Assembly: GCA_022710975.1 (NCBI GenBank)
Contig: JAKLGA010000001.1
Location: 186,001-250,000 of the forward strand
DNA length: 64,000 bases
Direction of reading: 5' to 3'
Origin: Myxococcota bacterium
GTDB taxonomy: Bacteria; Myxococcota; B64-G9
The position numbers and the translations under genes are program-made. Below the pieces are notes generated by a model. The model saw nothing but the letters and a program-made list of their open reading frames with translations, made no database searches and was not told the DNA's origin. Positions within the stretch are counted from its first letter, which is position 1. Every line of letters starts with the position of its first letter. This document shows, piece by piece, positions 37,198 to 44,962 of the stretch.

Positions 37198-37775
37198 ACC
37201 GTTTCTCGCGACGCGCCTGGATCTGCGGCCTGCTCGGCCTCGGCGCGGCCGGCCTGTGGCCCCGCCGCGTGCGCCCCCAGGGCCACGCGCGCGCCCCGGC
37301 GCCGCTCGCCCCGGGCCGCTCTCCCTTCGACGCGCGGCAGCGGCGCGCCCTGGCGGCGGCCTGCGAGCGCGTCCTGCCCGGCGCGGGCGAGGCCGGGGTG
37401 CCCGGGTACCTGGACCGCCAGCTGGCCCGCGAGCCCTTCTCCCGCTTCCTGGCCCCGACCTTCGGGCGCGCCGCGGAGCTGCTGGACAGCCAGGCCAGGG
37501 AGGCGCACGGCCAGGTGTTCGCCGAGCTGCCGGCCGAGGCCCAGGACGCCATCCTCGGCCGCTTCCAGGCGGGCGCGGTGCAGGCCCAGGGCTTCCAGGC
37601 CCGCCCGTTCTTCGAGCACCTGGTGCGGTTCTGCCTGGAGGGCTTCCTGGGGGATCCGCGCCACGGCGGCAACCGGGCCGAGGTGGGCTGGCGCTTCATC
37701 GGCCACCACCCCTGCTGGTGGTCGCCGCGGCGCATCGACAGCCTGACCCGGCGCGGGCGAGCCCTGCCCTACTGA
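37194..37775 (+). CDS. Gluconate 2-dehydrogenase subunit 3-like Tat protein
   Basis: 193 residues starting at GTG 37194, which overlaps the cytochrome c stop. The N-terminus is a Tat signal (NRFSRRAWICGLLGL), followed by the helical body of the gluconate 2-dehydrogenase subunit 3 family (RALAAACERVLPGAGEAG and a C-terminal GWRFIGHHPCWW block). Proteins of this family help fold or export the large GMC flavoprotein subunit. The GMC gene starts 12 bases downstream, which fits. Confidence 0.88.
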   Translation: MNRFSRRAWICGLLGLGAAGLWPRRVRPQGHARAPAPLAPGRSPFDARQRRALAAACERVLPGAGEAGVPGYLDRQLAREPFSRFLAPTFGRAAELLDSQAREAHGQVFAELPAEAQDAILGRFQAGAVQAQGFQARPFFEHLVRFCLEGFLGDPRHGGNRAEVGWRFIGHHPCWWSPRRIDSLTRRGRALPY

Positions 37776-37787
37776 CGGGGAGGAGCC

Positions 37788-39476
37788 GTGGCGAGGGAGC
37801 GAGAGTCGGTGGACGTGGTGGTGATCGGCTCGGGCGCCGGCGGCGCCCCGGCGGCCCTCACGCTGGCCGAGGCCGGCGCGCGGGTGCTGATCCTGGAGAA
37901 GGGGCCGTACTACTCGCTGGGCGACTTCACCCACGACGAGGTGAGCATCTGCCGGCGGGACTTCTGGGTGCCCTGGGAGCACCTCGATCCGCACACCATC
38001 CGCAAGGGCGCGGAGCCCGAGGCGCGGGTGACCCGCGAGGGGTGGGTGAGCCAGTGCGTGGGCGGCGGCACGGTCCACATGAGCGGCTTCTTCTACAGGC
38101 TGCACGCGGAGGACTTCCGCCTGGCCACCCTGACCGGCGGCCTGGACGGCGCCGAGCTGGCCGACTGGCCCATCGATCTCGCCGAGCTCGAGCCCTTCTA
38201 CGACCTGGCCGAGGTGCGCGTGGGGGTCTCCGGCCAGGCCGGCCTCAACCCGTTCGAGGTTCGCAAGCGCCCCTTCCCGCTCCCGCCGCTCCACCCCCAC
38301 CCCGCCGCGGCCCTGGTGGACGAGGCGGCCCGCGGGCTGGGGCTCACGCCCTTCCCCACCGCGCGGGCCGTGCTCTCGCGCAGCTACGGCGGCCGCCCGC
38401 CCTGCAACTACTGCGGCTTCTGCGGGGAGTACGGCTGCGAGAACGGCTCGAAGTCCTCGGTGCTGGCGAGCCTGCTGCCGCCGGCCGAGGCCAGCGGCCG
38501 GTGCGAGATCCGCGCCGGTTGCATGGCCAGCCGCATCGAGGTGGACGGGCAGGATCGGGTCCAGGGCGTGGTGTACCTCGACGCGCAGGGGGTCGAGCGG
38601 CGGGTCCAGGCGCGGGTGGTGGTGCTGGCCGCCTCCGCCATCGAGAGCGCCCGCCTGCTGCTGCTGTCGGCCGATGGGCGGCACCCGCACGGGCTGGCCA
38701 ACGGCACCGGGCTGGTGGGCAAGCACCTGACCCTGTCCACCTTCGGCAAGGGGACGGCCATCCTGGACCGGGCCCAGGTGGCCGCGCGCCTGGGCGCCGA
38801 CCACATGGATCTGCCCTTCCTGCAGCGCTCGTTGCAGGACGACTACTGGAACCCCAGGCTGGGGGCCGCGTTGCCCAAGGGCGGCACGCACAACTTCCTG
38901 CTGCACCACCCCAACCCGATCAACGCCGGCGTGCGCATGGCCATGGACGCGAAGTGGACCCTGTGGGGACAGCCCCTCAAGGAGGCGCTGCGGCGCTACT
39001 TCCACGACGAGCTGTGGATCGAGTTCGAGGTGTTCGGCGAGTTCCTGCCGGTGCCGGGCTCCTTCGTCGACCTCGACCCCAGGGCCAAGGATCGCTGGGG
39101 CCTGCCCGCGGCGCGCATCTCGGTCGCCCACCACCCGGTGGCCGACGACGTGAACCGGCTCATGGTGCGCCGCGGGCTGGATGTGCTGGAGGCCATGCAG
39201 CCCAGGCCGGTCAAGGTCTACCCCTGGGCCTGGGCCAACACCACGTACCACCTCCAGCACGGCACCTGCCGTTTCGGGGACGACCCGGGCCGCTCGGTGC
39301 TCGACCGGGATTGCCAGGCCCACGAGGTCCGAAACCTGTACGTCACCGACGCCAGTTTCATGCCGACCTCGGGCGGGTGCCCCGCGACCCCCACCATCCT
39401 GGCCAATTCGTTCCGCGTAGCTAGCAAGATTGCTGAACGTTTCCGGCGTGGTGAGATAGCGCGCGGCCAGGTGTAG
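37788..39476 (+). CDS. GMC-family FAD oxidoreductase (gluconate 2-dehydrogenase large-subunit type)
   Basis: 562 residues. FAD site VIGSGAGGAPAALTLAEAG (about residues 12-30), a Cys-rich PCNYCGFCGEYGCENG segment (about 205-220) and the C-terminal HGTCRFGDDP and FMPTSGGCPATPT blocks of this family. The substrate is probably a sugar, sugar acid or polyol, oxidised in the periplasm after export with the Tat-signal subunit. GTG 37788 has GGGGAGGAG just upstream. No dedicated cytochrome c subunit of the usual gluconate type is present, but a heptaheme cytochrome and Rieske/cytochrome b are upstream. Confidence 0.9.
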   Translation: MARERESVDVVVIGSGAGGAPAALTLAEAGARVLILEKGPYYSLGDFTHDEVSICRRDFWVPWEHLDPHTIRKGAEPEARVTREGWVSQCVGGGTVHMSGFFYRLHAEDFRLATLTGGLDGAELADWPIDLAELEPFYDLAEVRVGVSGQAGLNPFEVRKRPFPLPPLHPHPAAALVDEAARGLGLTPFPTARAVLSRSYGGRPPCNYCGFCGEYGCENGSKSSVLASLLPPAEASGRCEIRAGCMASRIEVDGQDRVQGVVYLDAQGVERRVQARVVVLAASAIESARLLLLSADGRHPHGLANGTGLVGKHLTLSTFGKGTAILDRAQVAARLGADHMDLPFLQRSLQDDYWNPRLGAALPKGGTHNFLLHHPNPINAGVRMAMDAKWTLWGQPLKEALRRYFHDELWIEFEVFGEFLPVPGSFVDLDPRAKDRWGLPAARISVAHHPVADDVNRLMVRRGLDVLEAMQPRPVKVYPWAWANTTYHLQHGTCRFGDDPGRSVLDRDCQAHEVRNLYVTDASFMPTSGGCPATPTILANSFRVASKIAERFRRGEIARGQV

Positions 39477-39803
39477 ACCCGGCCCCCCATGCCGTACCCG
39501 TCTGGGGTGCCACGCCCCCCACGCTCCTAACATGAAGAAAAGAAATGGATTTGTTGATGGACGGGAGATGGGGAGGGCCATGCGCAGCCCAATCCGCCCC
39601 CTGCGTGGGGTGTCCGCCCCCCACCGCCCTCACGACCCGTACCCCTGCCGGTTCCTCGGTTTTATCCCAACTACTCTTTAAGAAAGATTTTTTCTTCCTT
39701 CCCGGAGCTCGACCCAGGTTTGGCCCGGTCCTCGCAGGGTTCCCTGGCCGAGAACCGAGGAACCAAGGTCCAAACTGTCATACGAACCGAAAGGAGCCCT
39801 GTC
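39477..39803 (+). other. Intergenic region (327 bases)
   Basis: There is no credible gene here. It holds two small GC hairpins (39504-39518 and 39605-39624) without T-tracts, an A/T-rich stretch near 39670-39700 and the sigma54 promoter candidate listed separately. Base composition is visibly lower in GC than the neighbours. Confidence 0.6.
39721..39736 (+). promoter_or_regulatory. Candidate sigma54 (-24/-12) promoter of TSP3 protein 2
   Basis: TGGCCC, five bases, TCGCA: GG and GC are 10 bases apart, matching the sigma54 consensus TGGCAC-N5-TTGCA at nine of eleven defined positions. It lies 68 bases before the ATG and corresponds in role to the site at 18923. Confidence 0.6.
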
Positions 39804-41090
39804 ATGAAGAAGAACCTCTTGATCGCGGTGCTGGCGGTGGCGGCGCTGGTCCTGGCGGGCCCGGCCATGGCCCAGGATGATGCGGCCCCCGGCGAGTGCA
39901 CGGGTGGCCTGTGCGGCACGCCCGACGAGTCCGGCGGCGGCTGCGGCTGCGGCTGCGGCAGCATCCTGATCGCCAACACGGACCTCGGCGACACCTACCA
40001 GTACGCGGACGACTACGACGAGGACGGCTACGAGGACGACTTCGACAACTGCCCGTTCTCCGCCAACCGCGACCAGGTGGACGGCGACGGCGACGGCATC
40101 GGCACCGCCTGCGACAACTGCCCGCAGGACGCCAACGACACCCAGCTCGACACCGACGGCAACATGCTGGGCGACGCGTGCGACCCGGACATCGACGGCG
40201 ACGCCATCGACAACGCCCTGGACAACTGCCTGCAGGTGAAGAACCCGGCCCAGCTCAACGTGGACGGGGACGCGCTGGGCGACTCCTGCGACCCGGACAT
40301 CGACGGCGACGGCTGGCAGAACCTCGAGGACAACTGCCCGTTCGTGTCGAACCCCCAGCAGAACGTCATGGACCCGGGCACGGTCTGCAACCCGGACGAC
40401 GACCTGGACACCGTGGGCAACGCCATCGACAACTGCGCCACCCTGGCGAACCCGGATCAGCTCGACACCGACGGCGACGACCTGGGCGACCTGTGCGACG
40501 CGGACATGGACGACGACGGCATCACGAACGCGCTCGACACCTGCCCGGTGATGCCCAACCCGGACCAGAGCGATGACGACCGCGACGGCACCGGCAACCT
40601 GTGCGACCCGACCTTCTGCTTCGTGGTGGACGAGCTGGGCTCCTGCCTGGATCCCAGCAGCACCTTCAGCGTGTACACCGGCGCGGACCGCGCGGTCAGC
40701 ACCGGCGAGACCGTGCCCCTGCTGTTCTGGGCCAACCGCGTGAACCGCGGCATCTCCTACGAGTGGAGCGTGGTCGAGCGGCCCTCGGGCTCCAGCGCCA
40801 CGATCCGTCACCCCCGCGGCACGGTCAGCCTGTCGACGCCCTACCAGTACCACTACAAGGCCGACCGCATGGTGGAGTTCTCCCCGGATCAGCCGGGCAC
40901 CTACACCCTGAAGCTGAGCGCCCAGCTCGTGTTCGACGACGACGTGTACCCTGGCAAGCGCCTGGACGACCACGTCATGACCCTGACCGCCGAGGGCGAC
41001 CCGGTCGGCAGCGGCTGCGCGACCGGCGGCGGCGCGGGCTCCCTGGCCCTGCTGCTCCTGGGTGCGGCCCTGCTCCTCCGCAGGAAGTAA
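39804..41090 (+). CDS. TSP3-repeat surface protein with MYXO-CTERM tail (copy 2)
   Basis: 428 residues; the paralogue of 18974-20257. The signal peptide differs (KKNLLIAVLAVAALVLAGPAMAQ) while the TSP3 part is base-for-base identical. It has a shorter Cys-Gly run (CGCGCGS) and a few amino-acid changes near residues 330-375. The tail GSGCATGGGAG, hydrophobic helix and RRK again fits MYXO-CTERM sorting to the surface. ATG 39804 is preceded by AAGGAG. Two nearly identical genes with unlike signal peptides and promoters suggest that the mature protein is kept the same by gene conversion. Confidence 0.9.
   Translation: MKKNLLIAVLAVAALVLAGPAMAQDDAAPGECTGGLCGTPDESGGGCGCGCGSILIANTDLGDTYQYADDYDEDGYEDDFDNCPFSANRDQVDGDGDGIGTACDNCPQDANDTQLDTDGNMLGDACDPDIDGDAIDNALDNCLQVKNPAQLNVDGDALGDSCDPDIDGDGWQNLEDNCPFVSNPQQNVMDPGTVCNPDDDLDTVGNAIDNCATLANPDQLDTDGDDLGDLCDADMDDDGITNALDTCPVMPNPDQSDDDRDGTGNLCDPTFCFVVDELGSCLDPSSTFSVYTGADRAVSTGETVPLLFWANRVNRGISYEWSVVERPSGSSATIRHPRGTVSLSTPYQYHYKADRMVEFSPDQPGTYTLKLSAQLVFDDDVYPGKRLDDHVMTLTAEGDPVGSGCATGGGAGSLALLLLGAALLLRRK
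39948..40802 (+). repeat. 855-base direct repeat, copy 2
   Basis: Identical to 19115-19969 on the same strand. See copy 1 for details. Confidence 0.95.
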
Positions 41091-41113
41091 CCGGCACCGG
41101 CGGGTGACGTTCC

Positions 41114-41149
41114 GGAGGGCCGCGGGCAACCGCGGCCCTCCTTCTTTGT
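41114..41149 (+). terminator. Intrinsic terminator of TSP3 gene 2
   Basis: GGAGGGCCGCGG (41114-41125) pairs perfectly with CCGCGGCCCTCC (41130-41141) around the tetraloop GCAA, followed by TTCTTTGT. Confidence 0.92.
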
Positions 41150-41162
41150 ACCGCAGAATCGC

Positions 41163-41192
41163 TTGACTCCCCAGGATGCCGACTTCTATAAT
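41163..41192 (+). promoter_or_regulatory. Strong candidate sigma70 promoter of the Glt cluster
   Basis: TTGACT (41163-41168, 5 of 6) and a perfect TATAAT (41187-41192) with an 18-base spacer. The predicted start near 41199 leaves a leader of about 110 bases before ATG 41313. It follows directly after a terminator, so it is the likely head of the Glt operon. Confidence 0.75.
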
Positions 41193-41312
41193 CCAACCGC
41201 CCAGAAATCCCTCGGAATCCGGCGAAGTCTCGAGGCCGGGGGCCGGGTGGACGACCCGGAGGCCGGGAGGCCGGCAGGCCCTCCAGGCGCACCGTGACAG
41301 GAGGACGGGACC

Positions 41313-41786
41313 ATGCGTTGGGCTACTCGTCACCTGCTGATCAGCGCGTCCAGCGTCGGGCTGTGTCTGCTCCTGGGGGATGGGCTCGACCTCCTCCCGC
41401 CGGAGCGACCCACGGCCCCGGGCCTCGGGCAGGCGCAGGCCGGGCCGCTGCTGGCCCAGGCCCGCCGCAGGCGCGCGCCCCGGAAGAAGCCGGCGCCCAA
41501 GCCGGCTCCGGCGCCCGCGCCGGAGCCGACCGCGCCCGAGCCGGCGCCCGAACCGGCTGCGTCCCCGGAGGGCAGCGGCGCAGGCGCGGCCCTGCCGGTG
41601 GGCCCCGGCGGAACGACGCGCGTGGAGTTCGAGGGCATGCAGATCAAGGGCCAGACCACCAAGGCGGGCGAGGTCCAGATCCTCGAGCGCAAGGACAACG
41701 CGCTGAAGAGCATGGTCAAGCGTCGGACCAGCTACCGCGAAGAGATCATCCAGACCGTCTTCCCGGAGCAGGCCGAGAGCCTGTGA
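41313..41786 (+). CDS. Small Pro-rich exported protein at the head of the Glt cluster (possibly CglF-like)
   Basis: 157 residues: N-terminal hydrophobic signal segment (LLISASSVGLCLLLGD), a basic stretch (ARRRRAPRKKP), a Pro-Ala-Glu-rich linker and a compact conserved-looking C-terminus (GQTTKAGEVQILERKDNAL, then RRTSYREEIIQTVFPEQ). Position just upstream of two beta-barrel proteins and a GltC-like TPR protein matches that of a small gliding gene (cglF) in Myxococcus; naming is by position only and not confirmed. ATG 41313 has GGAGGACGGG upstream. It should act in the periplasm or at the outer membrane. Confidence 0.7.
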   Translation: MRWATRHLLISASSVGLCLLLGDGLDLLPPERPTAPGLGQAQAGPLLAQARRRRAPRKKPAPKPAPAPAPEPTAPEPAPEPAASPEGSGAGAALPVGPGGTTRVEFEGMQIKGQTTKAGEVQILERKDNALKSMVKRRTSYREEIIQTVFPEQAESL

Positions 41787-41838
41787 ACCAGACCGATGCG
41801 CAACCCCGATCGACTCGACTTCCCCCATGGAGGGTTCG

Positions 41839-42546
41839 ATGCACCCCGAGCGTGCTGATCGCGGCCGGTGGTGTCTGTGGCTCGGTCTGACTGCCGTGGT
41901 GTTGCTGGCGGCGGTCCCGCTGCGGGCCGAGACCACCGAGGAAGGTCTGGACCAGGGTCGGGTGTACGCCATCCAGGATCGGGCGTTCCGCATGAACCAC
42001 GAGTTCGGCCTGTCGCTCGGGTTCCTGCCGCTGGACGCCTTCTACAAGATGTTCTCGATCGGTGGCCACTACGTGGTCCACTTCGACGAGATGTGGGCCT
42101 GGGAGGCGGTGCACCTGACCTACAGCAAGTACCTGGACGTGGACACGGGGCTGCGCAGCGAGCTGGCCGACCGCTGGGACGCGAGCCCCACCGATCCGGA
42201 GGAGAACCGGATCGACTTCGCGCTGGACACCAACCTCATGTGGAAGCCGCTGTACGGCAAGTCCACCCTGCTCGGGGACACGGTCATCTTCGGCGAGACC
42301 TACCTGCTGCTCGGCATCGGCACGGAGAAGTTCGAGACCGCCTGGTACCCGGCCATCAACCTCGGCCTGGGCATGCGCATCTTCCTGGGGGAGACCATCT
42401 CGATGCGCCTCGAGGTGCGCGAGTACATCCACTTCGGCGAGAGCACCGGCGGGACGCTGCTGTTCGCCCTGTCGTTCTGCTACAACGCCTTCGCCGAGGA
42501 TCTGCTGAAACCCGCCGCGCTGCCCGTCCAGGGGGTGACGCCATGA
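41839..42546 (+). CDS. Outer-membrane beta-barrel protein (GltA/GltB type, 1)
   Basis: 235 residues: signal peptide (LGLTAVVLLAAVPLRAE), then alternating amphipathic strands ending in an aromatic residue, as in outer-membrane barrels (LSLGFLPLDAFYKMFSIGGHYV and similar; each strand under 20 residues). It resembles the myxobacterial outer-membrane barrel proteins GltA/GltB of the gliding machine. The in-frame ATG 41827 is rejected because GGAGGG (41829-41834) is the ribosome site for ATG 41839. Its stop overlaps the next start (ATGA). Confidence 0.82.
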   Translation: MHPERADRGRWCLWLGLTAVVLLAAVPLRAETTEEGLDQGRVYAIQDRAFRMNHEFGLSLGFLPLDAFYKMFSIGGHYVVHFDEMWAWEAVHLTYSKYLDVDTGLRSELADRWDASPTDPEENRIDFALDTNLMWKPLYGKSTLLGDTVIFGETYLLLGIGTEKFETAWYPAINLGLGMRIFLGETISMRLEVREYIHFGESTGGTLLFALSFCYNAFAEDLLKPAALPVQGVTP

Positions 42547-43331
42547 GCCGCGTCCTGGCGGCCCGCGGGCTGCCGCTGTGGCTGGCCCTCGCCTGGGTGT
42601 TCGCGCTGGCCGGTCGGCCGGGCCCGGCCCGGGCCGAGGAGCCGGGCGCCAGCGGCGAGGAGGAGCAGCAGGACGCCGCGGAAGAGGAGGAGGCGGCGGA
42701 GGACGAGGAGGAAGAGGAGGAGGCCGACGAGGGCGGGGCGCCGAAGGACAAGAGCATCTACGGGCCGATCCAGAAGCGCCTGTACGCGCTGGACAACGAG
42801 CTATCCATCGGCTTCAGCTACCTGCCGCTCGACCCCTACACCAAGGGCTACGGGGCGCACCTGGCCTACACCATCCACTTCGACGATCTTTGGGCCCTGG
42901 AGCTGCTGCGGGTGGGCTTCTCCTGGAACGTGGACACCTCGCTGAAGACCAAGGTCATCGACGCCATGCCCCAGGCCACGCCGGAGGAGTTCCCGGCGGT
43001 GGTGTTCTACGAGAACACCAACCTCATCCTGAAGCTGCTGTACGGCAAGCAGAGCGGGCTCAACGCCGCGGTGCTGCACTACGATCTCTTCCTGCTGGCC
43101 GGCGCGGCGTTGCTCTACCGCAACCCGTTCAACCTGGACCAGATCGACACGGACCACTCGCGCTTCGACCTGGGCTTCAACCTGGGCGTGGGGTTCCGCT
43201 TCTGGCTGAGCCCGGACTGGTCGCTGCGCGTGGATCTCCGCGACACCCTCATCGTCTTCGGCGTCAACAACCTCGACTGGCCCCTGGAGAACTCGGTCGA
43301 GGTGTCCCTGGCGCTGTCGGTCAACCTGTAG
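42543..43331 (+). CDS. Outer-membrane beta-barrel protein (GltA/GltB type, 2)
   Basis: 262 residues, paralogue of the preceding gene: signal peptide, then a Glu-rich acidic linker (residues about 32-65; runs of up to six Glu), then the same barrel core (YALDNELSIGFSYLPLDPY, VHFDDLWALELL-like strands). The acidic run is the main difference and lies in the periplasm or outside; it may contact another part of the machine. The overlap with the upstream gene suggests equal amounts of the two proteins. Confidence 0.82.
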   Translation: MSRVLAARGLPLWLALAWVFALAGRPGPARAEEPGASGEEEQQDAAEEEEAAEDEEEEEEADEGGAPKDKSIYGPIQKRLYALDNELSIGFSYLPLDPYTKGYGAHLAYTIHFDDLWALELLRVGFSWNVDTSLKTKVIDAMPQATPEEFPAVVFYENTNLILKLLYGKQSGLNAAVLHYDLFLLAGAALLYRNPFNLDQIDTDHSRFDLGFNLGVGFRFWLSPDWSLRVDLRDTLIVFGVNNLDWPLENSVEVSLALSVNL

Positions 43332-43343
43332 GAGGGCCGGAGC

Positions 43344-44936
43344 ATGCGCGCGCGACTGTGGATCGGCGGAGCGGTGCTTGTGGCCGGGTGGCTGCTGGGC
43401 GCCCCGGGCTGGACCCTGGCCCAGGAGGGCGAGGGCGGGGGCGGCGACGGGGGCGGGCAGGGCGATGAGCCCACCGCGGAGCAGCCCGCGCCCGCGCCCG
43501 CCCCGGCTCCCAACCTGTCCGAGGAGGAGCTCAAGCAGCTCGAGGGGGCGGTGGAGCAGAAGGTCCAGGTGGGTCCGGAGGTGTTCGACGAAGGCGTCAA
43601 GCTGTTCTATGAGAAGAAGTACATCGGCGCCTCCCGGCGGCTGTGGGACTACATGGCCGGCAACGAGAAGGGCGCCGAGAACTACGGCTACGCGGAGTTC
43701 TTCCTGGCGCAGGCCTTCGAGAAGCTCGGCCTGACCCACGCGGCGGTCGAGTACTACTACAACGTGGCCAAGGACCGCACCAAGCCGGAGCTGCTGCCGG
43801 ACGCCCTGGTGGCGCTCGAGCGCATCACCCGCCGCTACCCCTTCGACCAGGACCTGGTGCTCAAGGACCTGCTCTACGACACCAACTTCGGTTACCTGCG
43901 CGAGGACCTGCGCGAGTTCATCCTGTTCTACCAGGGGCTGCTCGACTACCGCAGCGGGTTCGTGCGCTGGGGCCGCAACCACTTCGCCCAGCTCGACAAG
44001 GGCAGCTACTACTACTACAAGGCCGTGTACGTCGAGGCCGTCTACGAGCTGGTGCGCTACAACCTGGACAAGGCCCTGGAGATGTTCCGCGAGATCCTGG
44101 CGGCCAACGTCAAGCAGACCGACGTGATGAACAACGCCCGGCAGAGCGTGGCCCGCATCCTGTTCGAGCAGAAGAAGTACGCCGAGGCGTACGCCATGTA
44201 CGAGCAGATCGACGCGCCCATCGAGAAACAGGCCACCGTGTTCCTGGAGGAGGCCTGGGCCCAGTACTACATGCGCAACTACCAGCGCGCCATGGGCCTG
44301 CTCTACGCGCTCGAGGCGCCGGCCTTCTTCCGCTTCTTCGGGCCGGAGAAGTACATCCTCAAGTCGCTGATCTACAAGAACCTGTGCCACTACAACGTGG
44401 CCAAGGACGCGATCAGCGAGTTCCTGCAGGGCTACGGCGAGGCGGTGCGCGCGGTGTACGATCGGGTGGACCTGGACAAGAACCCGATCCTGCTCGACGC
44501 CGCGCTGCAGGACCCGATCATGGTGGAGCGGGGGAAGTTCCAGAGCCTGCTGGACACCGAGCTGAACAGCCTGGATCGCTTCGACTCCCAGTGGACCGAG
44601 AACGGCCTGATGGCGCACCTGCAGCGCATCTACGGGCTGAAGATCCAGGAGGTCAACCGGCTGCTCCAGGTGGGGCTGCAGGACTCCCTGCGCCGGGTGG
44701 CCGAACGCCTGCTGGAGTACGAGGAGCAGATGAACCTGCTCGAGTACGAGATCGGCCTGTCCATCTACAAGCGCCTCAAGGGCGCCCCCACGCAGAAGGA
44801 AGGCAAGGCCGAGGAGATCCCCTACTACGGGCTGCAGGCCTACTACGAGTTCGACGGTGAGTTCTGGAACGACGAGCTGCACGACTTCCGTTTCTTCATC
44901 GAAGACCGCTGCTTCAGCGAGGAGCGCTGGGAATGA
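43344..44936 (+). CDS. gltC: GltC-like periplasmic TPR protein
   Basis: 530 residues: a signal peptide (LVAGWLLGAPGWTLAQ), a Gly/Pro/Ala linker, then helical TPR-like repeats through residue ~480 (FDEGVKLFYEKKYIGASRRL, AQAFEKLGLTHAAVEYYY) and an acidic C-terminus. The order after two outer-membrane barrels is that of gltA/B-gltC in Myxococcus, so the GltC name is reasonable. It links the outer-membrane part to the periplasmic part of the gliding machine. ATG 43344 has AGGAGGGCCGG upstream. Confidence 0.75.
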   Translation: MRARLWIGGAVLVAGWLLGAPGWTLAQEGEGGGGDGGGQGDEPTAEQPAPAPAPAPNLSEEELKQLEGAVEQKVQVGPEVFDEGVKLFYEKKYIGASRRLWDYMAGNEKGAENYGYAEFFLAQAFEKLGLTHAAVEYYYNVAKDRTKPELLPDALVALERITRRYPFDQDLVLKDLLYDTNFGYLREDLREFILFYQGLLDYRSGFVRWGRNHFAQLDKGSYYYYKAVYVEAVYELVRYNLDKALEMFREILAANVKQTDVMNNARQSVARILFEQKKYAEAYAMYEQIDAPIEKQATVFLEEAWAQYYMRNYQRAMGLLYALEAPAFFRFFGPEKYILKSLIYKNLCHYNVAKDAISEFLQGYGEAVRAVYDRVDLDKNPILLDAALQDPIMVERGKFQSLLDTELNSLDRFDSQWTENGLMAHLQRIYGLKIQEVNRLLQVGLQDSLRRVAERLLEYEEQMNLLEYEIGLSIYKRLKGAPTQKEGKAEEIPYYGLQAYYEFDGEFWNDELHDFRFFIEDRCFSEERWE

Positions 44937-44962
44937 CAGCGTTCGCGCGAGGTGGGAACGCC

